A stretch of DNA of 64,000 nt, from the NCBI RefSeq assembly GCF_029623345.1, contig NZ_JAPYKH010000009.1, positions 1 to 64,000 on the forward strand, given 5' to 3'. Positions 36,214-44,771 of this stretch are shown one piece after another. Each line of letters opens with the position of its first letter. Positions within the stretch are counted from its first letter, which is position 1. Below the pieces are notes generated by a model. It was given only the letters and a program-made list of their open reading frames with translations. It did not search any database and had not been told where the DNA came from. The stretch comes from Sphingomonas phyllosphaerae. GTDB lineage: Bacteria; Pseudomonadota; Alphaproteobacteria; Sphingomonadales; Sphingomonadaceae. The position numbers and the translations under genes are program-made.

Positions 36214-37530
36214 ATGGAATGGCCACCGTCAGTGCGACCGATTGGATCGCTTCAACCTCGCGCTCGCTGGACCGTGTTGGCGGCACTCTTCGCGCTGTTG
36301 CCGCTCGCCGCGGGGCTCGTTTTCCGGACCTACACCTGGGGCGTTAGCCCACGCTGGTTTGAAGCGGTCCGCCAACTCGACCTCTTCTACGCCGCAATCG
36401 AGGTAGCCGTGATTATGTTCGCTCGGCATCGCGGCTTGTCCTATGGTCTGGCCTTGCAGCGGCTGCCGCGAGACACGCGCTACGTCGTGATCGGCTTTCT
36501 CGCGACCTTCTGGCTTGGATCGGCTTTCGTCGCCGGGCCGGTCGCTTACTCCATGACGCGGGCCATGCTGTGGCCGATCCACATCCTGTTCGGTGCCGCC
36601 CTCTATCATCTTCGCGGCGCGTCAGATGCTGCCGCAGTGCGGCGCTTCGTGTTGCTCCTGACACTCGGCTACGTTGCTTACTTTCCGATGCTGGCGCTGC
36701 ACTTTCTCACCGCCCCGGAGCCTTCAACCGTACCAGGCGGTGCGATCATCTGGACCTCTGCCCTCCCCGGCTACCTGAGCGTGCGCCACTTCGGGATCGA
36801 AACGGGAGCGACGCTCGCGCTGTTGATCGGCGCGCTGTGGCGTGACCCGGCGGCGCTGCATCGGCGATGGCTGGGGTTTGCCGCGATCCTGCTGATCGGG
36901 GGCGCGGCGTGCTGGTCAGGCACGCGCGCCGCTATGTTCGGTGTGGCCGGTGCGATCATTATCACCATCGTTGGCCGACGGATCCCGCCGCGCACCGCGA
37001 CCGTCGTGATCGTCATCGCAGCGCTGACGCTTGGCGGTGCCGTCGCCCAATTGATCGTGCCTCCTAACGTGTCGTTCGGCTTCCGGGTCGCCCCACCGGC
37101 ATATGCCGCCGGCGGCTACACGAGCGGACGGGTCGATCTCTGGATCGCGTCCCTGCGGCTTTTTCTTGAAAGACCCCTGACCGGTTGGGGTGAGGGCTCG
37201 GCGCTCTGGCTGATCACGTGGAATGACGTGAGCTTCGCTCATCCACATAATACTCCGCTCCAGATGCTCGAAAGCTGGGGTCTACCCGCGACACTCGCCG
37301 CGCTCTATCTCATGGCGCGATCCTGGTACGCGCTGCAGCATCGCGGACGTGGCCGATCCGAGCTCCTGCCGATCCTCATGGCGGTCGACGCCTTGCTGAT
37401 CATGTCTCTCGTCGATGGCGTCTTCTTCCATGCGCGCTTGGTGATGATGGTCGCGGTAATGGTGGTGATGGGGTTGCGGCACGCCGCGCCGCCAGCGCCC
37501 TTCGGATCTGAGGATAGTGGGATCGCGTAA
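36214..37530 (+). CDS. O-antigen ligase/polymerase-like membrane protein
   Basis: The product is 438 residues from ATG 36214; an upstream start at 36136 would overlap the divergent gene. It has about 11 membrane segments and a large loop with the Wzy_C/ligase pattern: GGYTSGRVDLWIASLRLFLERPLTGWGEGSALW followed by FAHPHNTPLQMLESWGL. Such proteins join polysaccharide units or attach them to an acceptor in the periplasm. Polymerase and ligase cannot be told apart. GC content drops from here on compared with the left flank. Confidence 0.75.
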   Translation: MEWPPSVRPIGSLQPRARWTVLAALFALLPLAAGLVFRTYTWGVSPRWFEAVRQLDLFYAAIEVAVIMFARHRGLSYGLALQRLPRDTRYVVIGFLATFWLGSAFVAGPVAYSMTRAMLWPIHILFGAALYHLRGASDAAAVRRFVLLLTLGYVAYFPMLALHFLTAPEPSTVPGGAIIWTSALPGYLSVRHFGIETGATLALLIGALWRDPAALHRRWLGFAAILLIGGAACWSGTRAAMFGVAGAIIITIVGRRIPPRTATVVIVIAALTLGGAVAQLIVPPNVSFGFRVAPPAYAAGGYTSGRVDLWIASLRLFLERPLTGWGEGSALWLITWNDVSFAHPHNTPLQMLESWGLPATLAALYLMARSWYALQHRGRGRSELLPILMAVDALLIMSLVDGVFFHARLVMMVAVMVVMGLRHAAPPAPFGSEDSGIA

Positions 37531-37796
37531 AAAATCAGGACTGTCTGCTCAATTGATCGCGTCACAGGACCTGCCGTGTCCAGAAGCATCTTAGTGGAAC
37601 CGGCGCTACATCGAGGCATGTTCTTTCCCATGTGTCGCCACACGCTGCTCCTACGGCGCCGCCCCTCCCTGGATAACAAATTCGGTTCCGCGGCGCCGCC
37701 ACAACGACTATGCCTGAACAACGCATTTGATACGACCATGCCAACAACTTTGATGCCGGTCGCTCCGCCGTCAGCGCACACGCAATATCGGTTGGA
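37531..37796. other. Convergent intergenic region with long hairpin
   Basis: This 266-base gap lies between convergent genes. CGGCGCCGC (37654-37662) pairs with GCGGCGCCG (37690-37698) over nine bases around a 27-base loop. Short open frames on both strands show no family features. It may hold terminators for both sides, but no U-run follows the stem. Confidence 0.4.
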
Positions 37797-38645
37797 CTAA
37801 TCTTTCTTGTAAACGTGTGACTTGTTCCCGATGCCTTGCGACATCACACCGCGGATGCCGGTCCGAAGGGCGGCGTCCGCCTGCAGGATCTTATCCACTA
37901 TGGGCTGTTCCGGACGACCACGGAAAGAAGTTACATGGAAGCGATCGCTTGATCTTAGTGGTTGATCGGAAAAGTAGTAATTCGATACACAGCGACGGAA
38001 CGCATTGGTCGTTATGGGGCTGACTGAATGCCACGACTGGTCGTGCGTGCCCATCACAGCCAAGCGATTGAACCTACTATGCACTGTGATTTGCTTGCCT
38101 TTGATGCCTTCAGGCCATAGCTCGAGATTGCCGCCGCTCTCCTCTTCCCAGCCTTCTGACACATAAAACAACAAGTTCAGCACTCTCCAGCGCTCTCGAT
38201 CTTTATCATGTGAGTTGTCGATATGCGGGTTAAGGAACTGACCCTCGCCCATTAGCGAGATGCCACCCGCGTACAGATGTTCGTCCGGGTACAGGTTACC
38301 CGCACCTAGCATGCCCTCGATGAAGGAAACGATCCTAGGATCTTGGAAGGCGTAAACCGCCTCTTCCAGGATCGGCGAGTAATTGTCCATCTGCGCCGCA
38401 ACGTACTTATATTCTCGAAGCGTCTTCTTGAGCCGCATCGACTGCGGCTCCGGGAACGCTTTTGCTATCGCGCGAGTGATCTCGATTGGGAGTACATCGT
38501 CGACATAGAAGTAGGGTATGCCTTCGGAAGAAGCTGATAGCATCGCCCGTATAGACGCACTCTCGTGGTGGAGCCGTTCAAGTATCAGATCCGACATCAC
38601 GGATCGACTTACCTGCTCGACTTCACCCGCGGTATACTTCGTCAT
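37797..38645 (-). CDS. 2-oxoglutarate/Fe(II)-dependent oxygenase
   Basis: The product is 282 residues with the prolyl-4-hydroxylase-like double-stranded beta-helix. The iron ligands are visible as HxD in FLNPHIDNSHD and the distal His in DQSWHSVSPI; the 2OG-binding arginine is likely in AFRRCVSNYYF. The order YVDDVLPIEI, LNLLFYVSEGWEEESGGNLELW and the distal His fits 2OG-FeII_Oxy families that act on proteins or small molecules. Its GC content is clearly lower than that of neighbours. It ends the leftward export operon, 63 bases after a small exported-protein gene. The substrate is unknown; modification of a glycan or an envelope protein is possible. Confidence 0.83.
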   Translation of the reverse strand: MTKYTAGEVEQVSRSVMSDLILERLHHESASIRAMLSASSEGIPYFYVDDVLPIEITRAIAKAFPEPQSMRLKKTLREYKYVAAQMDNYSPILEEAVYAFQDPRIVSFIEGMLGAGNLYPDEHLYAGGISLMGEGQFLNPHIDNSHDKDRERWRVLNLLFYVSEGWEEESGGNLELWPEGIKGKQITVHSRFNRLAVMGTHDQSWHSVSPITTNAFRRCVSNYYFSDQPLRSSDRFHVTSFRGRPEQPIVDKILQADAALRTGIRGVMSQGIGNKSHVYKKD

Positions 38646-38708
38646 ACTCGACCTCTCATTGCTCGCGCGCTTCCGTTGACGTGAGGTATATTGCTGCTTC
38701 TCGCTGTC

Positions 38709-39002
38709 CTAACGCCCCTTCGGTGCCTGCGAAGATTCCGTTGCCGCACTGATTTGGTCGGCCGGATTAGAAGAGGCGGAGTAATCGCGGTCGAGCCGGG
38801 TCTGCAAACGAGAGAGCACCCGATTCTTCAAGCGATTGTCCACCCGCCCCAAAGGGGCAACGTTCGCTCCCACCTGGTTTCGTGTCAGGCGTTGTCCTGC
38901 CGCACCCGCAGAGGAACGGGGCAGCTCCGTCACCGTGGCTTGGGCATCTGCCTGCGCCGCGAGCGTGGGCGTCAGCAACGACAGCAAGATGATGGCTCTC
39001 AT
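38709..39002 (-). CDS. Small exported protein, unknown
   Basis: The product is 97 residues with a short signal peptide (MRAIILLSLLTPTLAAQADA) and a polar, low-complexity mature part (VDNRLKNRVLSRLQTRLDRDYS). Its ATG overlaps the stop of the 410-residue gene (ATGA), which strongly supports a real, coupled gene. I recognise no family. Co-expression with Wza/Wzc suggests a periplasmic accessory of polysaccharide export. Confidence 0.65.
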   Translation of the reverse strand: MRAIILLSLLTPTLAAQADAQATVTELPRSSAGAAGQRLTRNQVGANVAPLGRVDNRLKNRVLSRLQTRLDRDYSASSNPADQISAATESSQAPKGR

Positions 39003-40231
39003 CGCGATGATCTCAGCTGCACCATCTGAATTTGACCAGTCAGACCTTGCATCGTTTCAACCGGCCGTGCGACCAATGTCAGAACCTGCACCGGGCAATC
39101 CAGTGGCACGCTGAACGTTCCGCTGAATGCTCCGTCGGCCTCCCCTCCCAGCATCTCGACCCGTCCAAACTCACGCCCGTCGCGATGACATGTGAGTGAC
39201 CAATAGGGGCGCGACCCCGCGGGCTGATTGATTCCACTACTACGACCGACGAGGTCGTACGTCCCAGCAGGCAACACTTGCACCTGCCGGAGCAACGGGC
39301 CACCGACGCTTGGCGGAGCGCTGAAATCGAACACTCCGCCGCGATCGCTTTGCTCGATCGAGCTCGCGACGCCGCCGTCGTTCACTGCTACCCAGTCGAG
39401 CGCAGTAGGACTTTGAAGCCTCGCGGCGAAGCGCGGGTCGCGACTTCTGCGCGGATCGCTACCGGGCCGGATCGCGGCATAGTAGCTCCACACTTCCTCG
39501 CTGAACTCGCCGACAATCAGCGCGTCGATGACCGCCGATTGCGCCTCGGGCGGCACCTTGACCGCTGCAAGATGCAATGCACGGAGAAGCTGGGCGGCGG
39601 TACGCGGATCGGCGCCATTCGCGGCGACATAGTTGATAAAGGCCGTACCCCAACCGGGTGAGGCGCTAAGCGTTGTCACTAGAGCCGTCCTGACGACGGG
39701 ATCGGCGACCGCCGCGGCAAGGATCGGAAAAAGCAACTCTGGCGCGCTGCGGGCGGTTCGTAATGCTATGTCATAATGAGTCAGCGCGTTAGGCACGTCC
39801 CCGCGCGATACAGCATATTCGATCGCCCAGATCTGCGTCTGCAGGTCGCGCCGCGACAGGCGCTGCGCGTACGCGAAGAGCGCGCGTGCGTCGCCGGTCC
39901 GGCCGCCTAATTGCCGCAAGAGACCAAGCGCACTCGCCGCCGCCACGGCGGTGGGGTCCTGATGTAGAGCAAAGGTCGCCAATCTCTCGGCACGCCATCG
40001 ATCCTCACGCGTCGAGGCGGAAGAGCCGACGAGCTCCTGCGCGTATTGAGCTGCGATGCGCCCGTCTGAGGGTGCCAGAGCGTAAGCACGCGCCGGATCA
40101 CGCTTATAATTGATGAAGGCAGAGGTGCGGGAAACACCGACATAAGCGCAGGCTGAGGCAAGGGCTGCGAGCGCGAACCGCACGCCCCACTCGATGCCGG
40201 ACCGACGCGTCCGGGGCCTGCGAGCCGCCAT
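38999..40231 (-). CDS. Membrane-anchored protein with helical repeats and C-terminal beta-sandwich, unknown
   Basis: The product is 410 residues. One N-terminal membrane segment (about 14-32, WGVRFALAALASACAYVGV) leads to a helical, TPR-like region (about 50-250, ATFALHQDPTAVAAASALGLLRQLGGRTGDARALFAYAQRLSRR). The C-terminal part (about 290-405, FDFSAPPSVGGPLLRQVQVLPAGTYDLVGRSSG) looks like a carbohydrate-binding-type beta-sandwich. It starts directly at the autokinase stop and is coupled to the small exported gene. It probably acts in the periplasm with the export machine. I cannot name a family. Confidence 0.68.
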   Translation of the reverse strand: MAARRPRTRRSGIEWGVRFALAALASACAYVGVSRTSAFINYKRDPARAYALAPSDGRIAAQYAQELVGSSASTREDRWRAERLATFALHQDPTAVAAASALGLLRQLGGRTGDARALFAYAQRLSRRDLQTQIWAIEYAVSRGDVPNALTHYDIALRTARSAPELLFPILAAAVADPVVRTALVTTLSASPGWGTAFINYVAANGADPRTAAQLLRALHLAAVKVPPEAQSAVIDALIVGEFSEEVWSYYAAIRPGSDPRRSRDPRFAARLQSPTALDWVAVNDGGVASSIEQSDRGGVFDFSAPPSVGGPLLRQVQVLPAGTYDLVGRSSGINQPAGSRPYWSLTCHRDGREFGRVEMLGGEADGAFSGTFSVPLDCPVQVLTLVARPVETMQGLTGQIQMVQLRSSR

Positions 40232-42432
40232 TACGCGCGCTCCGTCCTCTCGCGACCATAACCGTAGCCGTACTCGTAACCATATCCGTAATGCGCGCGT
40301 TTCGCTTCGAACTTGGTCAATACGCCGCCGAATACACGCGCGTTCGCGCTCGCGAGCCGGCCGAGCGCCGTACGCACCATGCTCGACCGAATGCCGTGCG
40401 ACTCGACCGCGTAAATCACCCCTTCGACCTTGCTCGCGATAAGCGGTGCGTCTGCCAGACCCATGACCGGTGGTGAGTCGATCACGACATGATCATAGTG
40501 CTGCAGGAGACGCTCAATCAGCAGCCCGAGGCGGTTACCGGTGAGTAGCTCAGCCGCGTTGGGGGGGATCGGGCCAGCCGACATGGCGGTGATACCCAGA
40601 TCGTCCATCCGGAAGGTGAGAGATGTGATCTCGTCCTGCCCCGTCAGGAAGTTGCTCAGGCCGCGGTCGTGATGGACCCCGCCGAGGTGGTGAACCGAGG
40701 GCGAACGCATATCGCCATCGACCAATATGACCTTGCGATCCCCTCGGGCCAGGGTGGCGGCCAAGGCCAGCGCAGTGGTGGACTTTCCTTCCGCCGGCCG
40801 AGTTGATGTGACCGCGAACGAGCGCGGAACACCATGTTCCGTCGTAAAGGCGAGGTTCGTCTGCACCGCCAGATATGCGTCGACCAAATCGGATTTCCGA
40901 TCCAGCAACGCCTCCTTCGGCGTAACACCCTTCACCTTCGGCACGGGTCCGAGCAACGGAAGCCCGAGGCGCCGCTCGACCTCCCCCGGATCCGCTATGG
41001 CTTCATCGATCTGCTCCAGCCCAAAGGCAAGTCCTGCACCGAGCATGAGCCCTGCCAGCAACGATATCGCCAGATTCAGCAGCAAGCGGGGGCTAGACGG
41101 CTTCTGGGGAATGTCAGCCGGGTCAACGACCGAGATGTTGTTAACACCGACGCCGCCCGCGACCCCGATTTCCTTGAATCGCTGAAGGAGGCCGTCGTAG
41201 AGCGCCCTGTTGGTATCGACCTCCTGCTGAAAGATATTGTACTGAATGCTGCGCCGCCGCAGATCCAGGTAGTTCGTTTTAAGAGAAGCGACCTTGGCAT
41301 CCAGCGCGCGCTCGCGCTGCTGCGCTTCCCGGTAGTCCGCGAGCAGCGACCCAGAAACGCGACTTTCCTCACGAGCGATCGAGCGGTCGAGTTGATCAAG
41401 CTGAGATTTGATCGCCCGCGCTGCCGGATATTCTGGTTCGAACTGGACCATTAGCCGCTGATAGTCAGCTGCCAGCTCGGCGCGTCTGGCGCGTAGACTG
41501 TTGATCGCCTGATTGCGCAGCGCTTCGGTCGAAGCGCCGGCGCTACCTGCCTGATTGTAGCGCGCTTCTACTTGGATCCGATCAGCGGTTGCCTGCGCCA
41601 GCGCCGCGTTGAGCGCCGACAGATCATCCGCCACGATCGAGCGTTCGGCCGTGCTTCTCCCGTCGCCGGCCGTTTGTGCAGGCAAGTTGATAATCTTCTG
41701 CGCGGAAGCGTAGGCGACAAGCTGCCGCTGAGACGTATCCAGCCTTTCCTTCAACTGCGCGAGTTGCTGTTGCAACAAGTTGCGACCGTAGGATGTAGCC
41801 TGGATCTTGCGCTCGAGATTGGTCTGGATGAAGCTCTCCGCCCAAGCGTTCGAGACGTTCGACGACAAGCGCGGATCGGGGCTGGTAAAGCCGATGTCGA
41901 CCAAGCGCGACAGTCGCGTCGGCGCAAGCGACAGATTTTTTAGCAACAGTTCGCCCGCGATGCGCAGCCGCACGTCCCGTCCCGTCGAAGGAAAGCGACC
42001 GCTTGCTAGCTGGAATGCAGGGTGCTCGCTGGAATAGCCGAACATCTCGAAGAACTTCGGATCGTCTACCAGGCGGAGCCGCGTTGCAACGCGTTCCGAC
42101 AGAGATCGGGACTTCAGCAAGCCATATTGAGTCTGATAGAATTCCTGGTCGGCAACGCTTGTCTCGCGCTCGACGCCTTGAATGTCAGTTACCTTGTTCG
42201 CTTCTCGTGAAATCTCGATCGTTGCAACCGCCGTATATTTCGGCGTCATGAGCAGCGTAGCGATCAGGCCCAGCAACACACACGCGACGACCGCGCCTAT
42301 GATGACGAAGCGCCAACGAAACGCGATCCTCATATATTGCCGGATGACGGGCATCGTTCCCGAGTCTGCACTTACAGCCGGCGAGGTGGAGGTCGCCCCG
42401 CGATTGTGCAGGTTCGATGCGATAAGGTTCAT
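40231..42432 (-). CDS. Polysaccharide copolymerase / bacterial tyrosine autokinase (Wzc/ExoP type)
   Basis: The product is 733 residues from ATG 42432; a TTG at 42465 would overlap the upstream gene. The Wzz domain starts near MPVIRQYMRIAFRWRFVIIGAVV (first membrane helix), followed by a long coiled-coil periplasmic part and a second helix near LLLNLAISLLAGLMLGAGLAFG. The C-terminal kinase has Walker A TRPAEGKSTT (about 545), Walker A' VILVDGDMR (about 571) and Walker B HVVIDSPPVMG. The tail has six closely spaced tyrosines as autophosphorylation sites. It controls chain length and export with the Wza gene upstream. Confidence 0.93.
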   Translation of the reverse strand: MNLIASNLHNRGATSTSPAVSADSGTMPVIRQYMRIAFRWRFVIIGAVVACVLLGLIATLLMTPKYTAVATIEISREANKVTDIQGVERETSVADQEFYQTQYGLLKSRSLSERVATRLRLVDDPKFFEMFGYSSEHPAFQLASGRFPSTGRDVRLRIAGELLLKNLSLAPTRLSRLVDIGFTSPDPRLSSNVSNAWAESFIQTNLERKIQATSYGRNLLQQQLAQLKERLDTSQRQLVAYASAQKIINLPAQTAGDGRSTAERSIVADDLSALNAALAQATADRIQVEARYNQAGSAGASTEALRNQAINSLRARRAELAADYQRLMVQFEPEYPAARAIKSQLDQLDRSIAREESRVSGSLLADYREAQQRERALDAKVASLKTNYLDLRRRSIQYNIFQQEVDTNRALYDGLLQRFKEIGVAGGVGVNNISVVDPADIPQKPSSPRLLLNLAISLLAGLMLGAGLAFGLEQIDEAIADPGEVERRLGLPLLGPVPKVKGVTPKEALLDRKSDLVDAYLAVQTNLAFTTEHGVPRSFAVTSTRPAEGKSTTALALAATLARGDRKVILVDGDMRSPSVHHLGGVHHDRGLSNFLTGQDEITSLTFRMDDLGITAMSAGPIPPNAAELLTGNRLGLLIERLLQHYDHVVIDSPPVMGLADAPLIASKVEGVIYAVESHGIRSSMVRTALGRLASANARVFGGVLTKFEAKRAHYGYGYEYGYGYGRERTERA

Positions 42433-42445
42433 GTTAAGGGGAACT

Positions 42446-43159
42446 CTACTGCAGGATGGCGACAAGTGGGGCAGCCAGCAACGGTGCCAGCGAGACGAAG
42501 TCGCGGAACAGCCGGCGCTCTGGTGAGTTGCCGACCACGATCACGTCGTTGGCGTAGACCGCCGGGTCGTCGTACATACCCTGCCTGATCGCGGTGATGT
42601 TATACAAGCCCGCCATCTTACGACCATCGACCGTGCGAAGGATGACCACGTCGTCCTCCCTGGCGAACTCCGCCAAGCCCTTCGCCGACGCGATCGCACG
42701 CATCAACGTCATCTGGTTGGTCACCGGGTACAGACCCGGTTCGATGACCTGGCCGTCGATCGTCACCACCTGACTGACCGAATTCTTGATGTTGATCGTT
42801 ACTTCAGGATCGCGAACGTACCGGGCGCGCAGCGCGGCCTCGATCGCCGAAGCGAGTTCGGCCGAGGTCTTGCCTCTCGCATCGATGGTCCCAGCGAGCG
42901 GCATGGAGATTCGCCCGCTTGCGTCTACCTGCACCTCGCGGCTTAGATCGGGGACGTTGAACACCTCGATCTGAACGGTGTCGAGAGGCCCGACAAGCGA
43001 AGGACGGTCACCAGCGGTGAGATCACCTCGATTGGGCGCCGGTAGGATCGTGCTGCCCTTCACGACCGCCAGGCGCTCCGTGGATCGCAGCTCCTCCCGA
43101 CCGGCACAGCCAGCCAGCCCGGCTGCCATCATCGACAAAGCAAGGCAGAATGTACGCAT
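42446..43159 (-). CDS. Wza-type polysaccharide export lipoprotein
   Basis: The product is 237 residues. A lipobox (AGLAGC, Cys near 18) puts it in the outer membrane. The polysaccharide export domain (about 55-135) has VGPLDTVQIEVFNVPDLSREVQVDASGRISMPLAG, followed by a SLBB domain (VVTIDGQVIEPGLYPVTNQMTLMRAIASAKG). It is shorter than E. coli Wza and close to the shorter GumB/ExoF-like length. It forms the outer-membrane pore for the chain; the autokinase gene follows after 13 bases. Confidence 0.92.
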   Translation of the reverse strand: MRTFCLALSMMAAGLAGCAGREELRSTERLAVVKGSTILPAPNRGDLTAGDRPSLVGPLDTVQIEVFNVPDLSREVQVDASGRISMPLAGTIDARGKTSAELASAIEAALRARYVRDPEVTINIKNSVSQVVTIDGQVIEPGLYPVTNQMTLMRAIASAKGLAEFAREDDVVILRTVDGRKMAGLYNITAIRQGMYDDPAVYANDVIVVGNSPERRLFRDFVSLAPLLAAPLVAILQ

Positions 43160-43201
43160 TTACCTCAGAGTTCCCGACGCCAGCATAGGAGGACCGCGAC
43201 C

Positions 43202-44578
43202 CTATAGGCGGCTCTCGTCGGTGGGTAAAGCTGGACGCTCGCGCTCGCCGTCGCCACTCAGCCATAGGGCTGCGACGATGATCGAGGCCATGATGAGGGG
43301 GGTTCGCGCGGGATAGTCAACTAGGCTAGCGATCAGCACCTGAAACAACATGGCGGAACCCAAACGTGCCAGCCGGTCCGTCCCTCTCCATGCTACGAAG
43401 GTCGCCCACAACCACCATCCGATAGCGGCGCCGAGCACCACCAGGCCGACGATACCGGCGTCTAACACTATCTCAAGGTAGTCGTTGTGGACATGATTAA
43501 AGTAGGTCAGCTTCAAGAGTTTGAATGGCTCGTGAATGCGGAACATCGGATCAAAGGTCCCGAGCCCCGTACCAGCGGGAAAATAGATCCCTATCATGTG
43601 CAGCACCGTCGGCAGGGCGCGCTGACGCATGTCTTGTCCGGTATCAACGGCGAGCGTGCGGCTGATCGACGCCGCGCGGTCGGCGGCGACACTCAGGCCG
43701 ACGAGGAGCACGATCGTGATCGCCAACGTCGCCACGAGAGCGAAGGGGACCCAGCGCGGGTATCGGCCGAACTCTTTCTTGAGCGGTCGCCAGCTGATGA
43801 TCAGGCCCGCTGCCAAGCCGATGAGCCCGACGATCATGCCTGCCCGCGAGCCGCTAGCAAGGATGATAAGCACGAACAGCGGCAGAAGTCCGAGGGCGAC
43901 AGGCCCACGCCATCCCGCCCGTCGGCCGTGGAGAAAAGCCCATACCGGCGCCACCGCACATCCAAACGCCACAAAGAGCGCGAAATGGTTGCGATTGGCG
44001 AAGGTCGCGCTGACCTCCCCGGGCGTATCGTTGACGAGTGGGTTGGAGAGGTTGCCGCCGGAGAATTGCAGCAGCCCGAGCAGCGTCGAGGCCGTGATCA
44101 GCAACAGAAGCGCGCCAGGCAAGGTCGCTCGCTCGCTCGGCCTGATCCTGGACGCGAGCAGCAGAACGGTGAGCGGCACGATCAGGGACGACAAAGCGTT
44201 CCAAGTCGCGTCCGGCACGATCGTCCAGGGCCGCCACGGCTGCGGCTGGCCACTCAGCGTGGCCGCGTCCACGAACATGGCTCGCCCGGGCAACGACTGC
44301 CACACCATGGGTGGAAGGGGGATGAGTTGCAGCGCCGCCACGCCGATCGCCGCGGCCAACAGCCAGGTGACCGCGCGTGACCTGCTTCTGACGGGGCGCT
44401 CCACCGTGATGACGCCCGCCACTAACGCCAGCCACGCGGCGAATCGCACGACAATCTGCCCGTAGGTGTCGGCGCGGGAGGCGCCGCCCGCGATCCACAG
44501 GACCAGAAGCAGCGCCATCAGCAGGACGTACGCGGCGGACGGTCGAGCGGAGAAGACGGTGGCAGAACGCTGGCTCAT
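43202..44578 (-). CDS. O-antigen ligase/polymerase family membrane protein
   Basis: The product is 458 residues from ATG 44578, five bases after GGAGG; an ATG ten codons upstream lacks a site. It has about 12 membrane segments and the Wzy_C motif area LHMIGIYFPAGTGLGTFDPMFRIHEPF...YFNHVHNDYLEIVLDAGIVGL. ANRNHFALFVAFG is typical of the family. It is the first gene of the leftward operon with wza- and wzc-like genes and is likely the polymerase or ligase of this polysaccharide. Two further polymerase-like proteins are encoded in the locus. Confidence 0.82.
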   Translation of the reverse strand: MSQRSATVFSARPSAAYVLLMALLLVLWIAGGASRADTYGQIVVRFAAWLALVAGVITVERPVRSRSRAVTWLLAAAIGVAALQLIPLPPMVWQSLPGRAMFVDAATLSGQPQPWRPWTIVPDATWNALSSLIVPLTVLLLASRIRPSERATLPGALLLLITASTLLGLLQFSGGNLSNPLVNDTPGEVSATFANRNHFALFVAFGCAVAPVWAFLHGRRAGWRGPVALGLLPLFVLIILASGSRAGMIVGLIGLAAGLIISWRPLKKEFGRYPRWVPFALVATLAITIVLLVGLSVAADRAASISRTLAVDTGQDMRQRALPTVLHMIGIYFPAGTGLGTFDPMFRIHEPFKLLKLTYFNHVHNDYLEIVLDAGIVGLVVLGAAIGWWLWATFVAWRGTDRLARLGSAMLFQVLIASLVDYPARTPLIMASIIVAALWLSGDGERERPALPTDESRL

Positions 44579-44771
44579 GCCGCCTCCATCTAACGCATTT
44601 GGCCCCATGGCAATGGCGAACGGGACCGCAGCGGAGCGCCGGCGGGTCGGGCCGCCTACGAGGCCCCATTTACGTCGGGTCAGTTCGGAATTATAGGCGG
44701 CTGAAGGCGATCAACACCCGCGCTCGGTCGGGTCTCCACGCGATGTCACCCGGTGAGTGTACGCACAGATC

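Noticed and set aside
37305..37781. Leftward frame reaching into the ligase-like gene
   Set aside because: No conserved pattern; it overlaps a membrane-protein gene with clear motifs.
42433..42465. TTG start 11 codons upstream for the tyrosine autokinase
   Set aside because: It would overlap the Wza gene and adds residues outside the family alignment; ATG 42432 is simpler.
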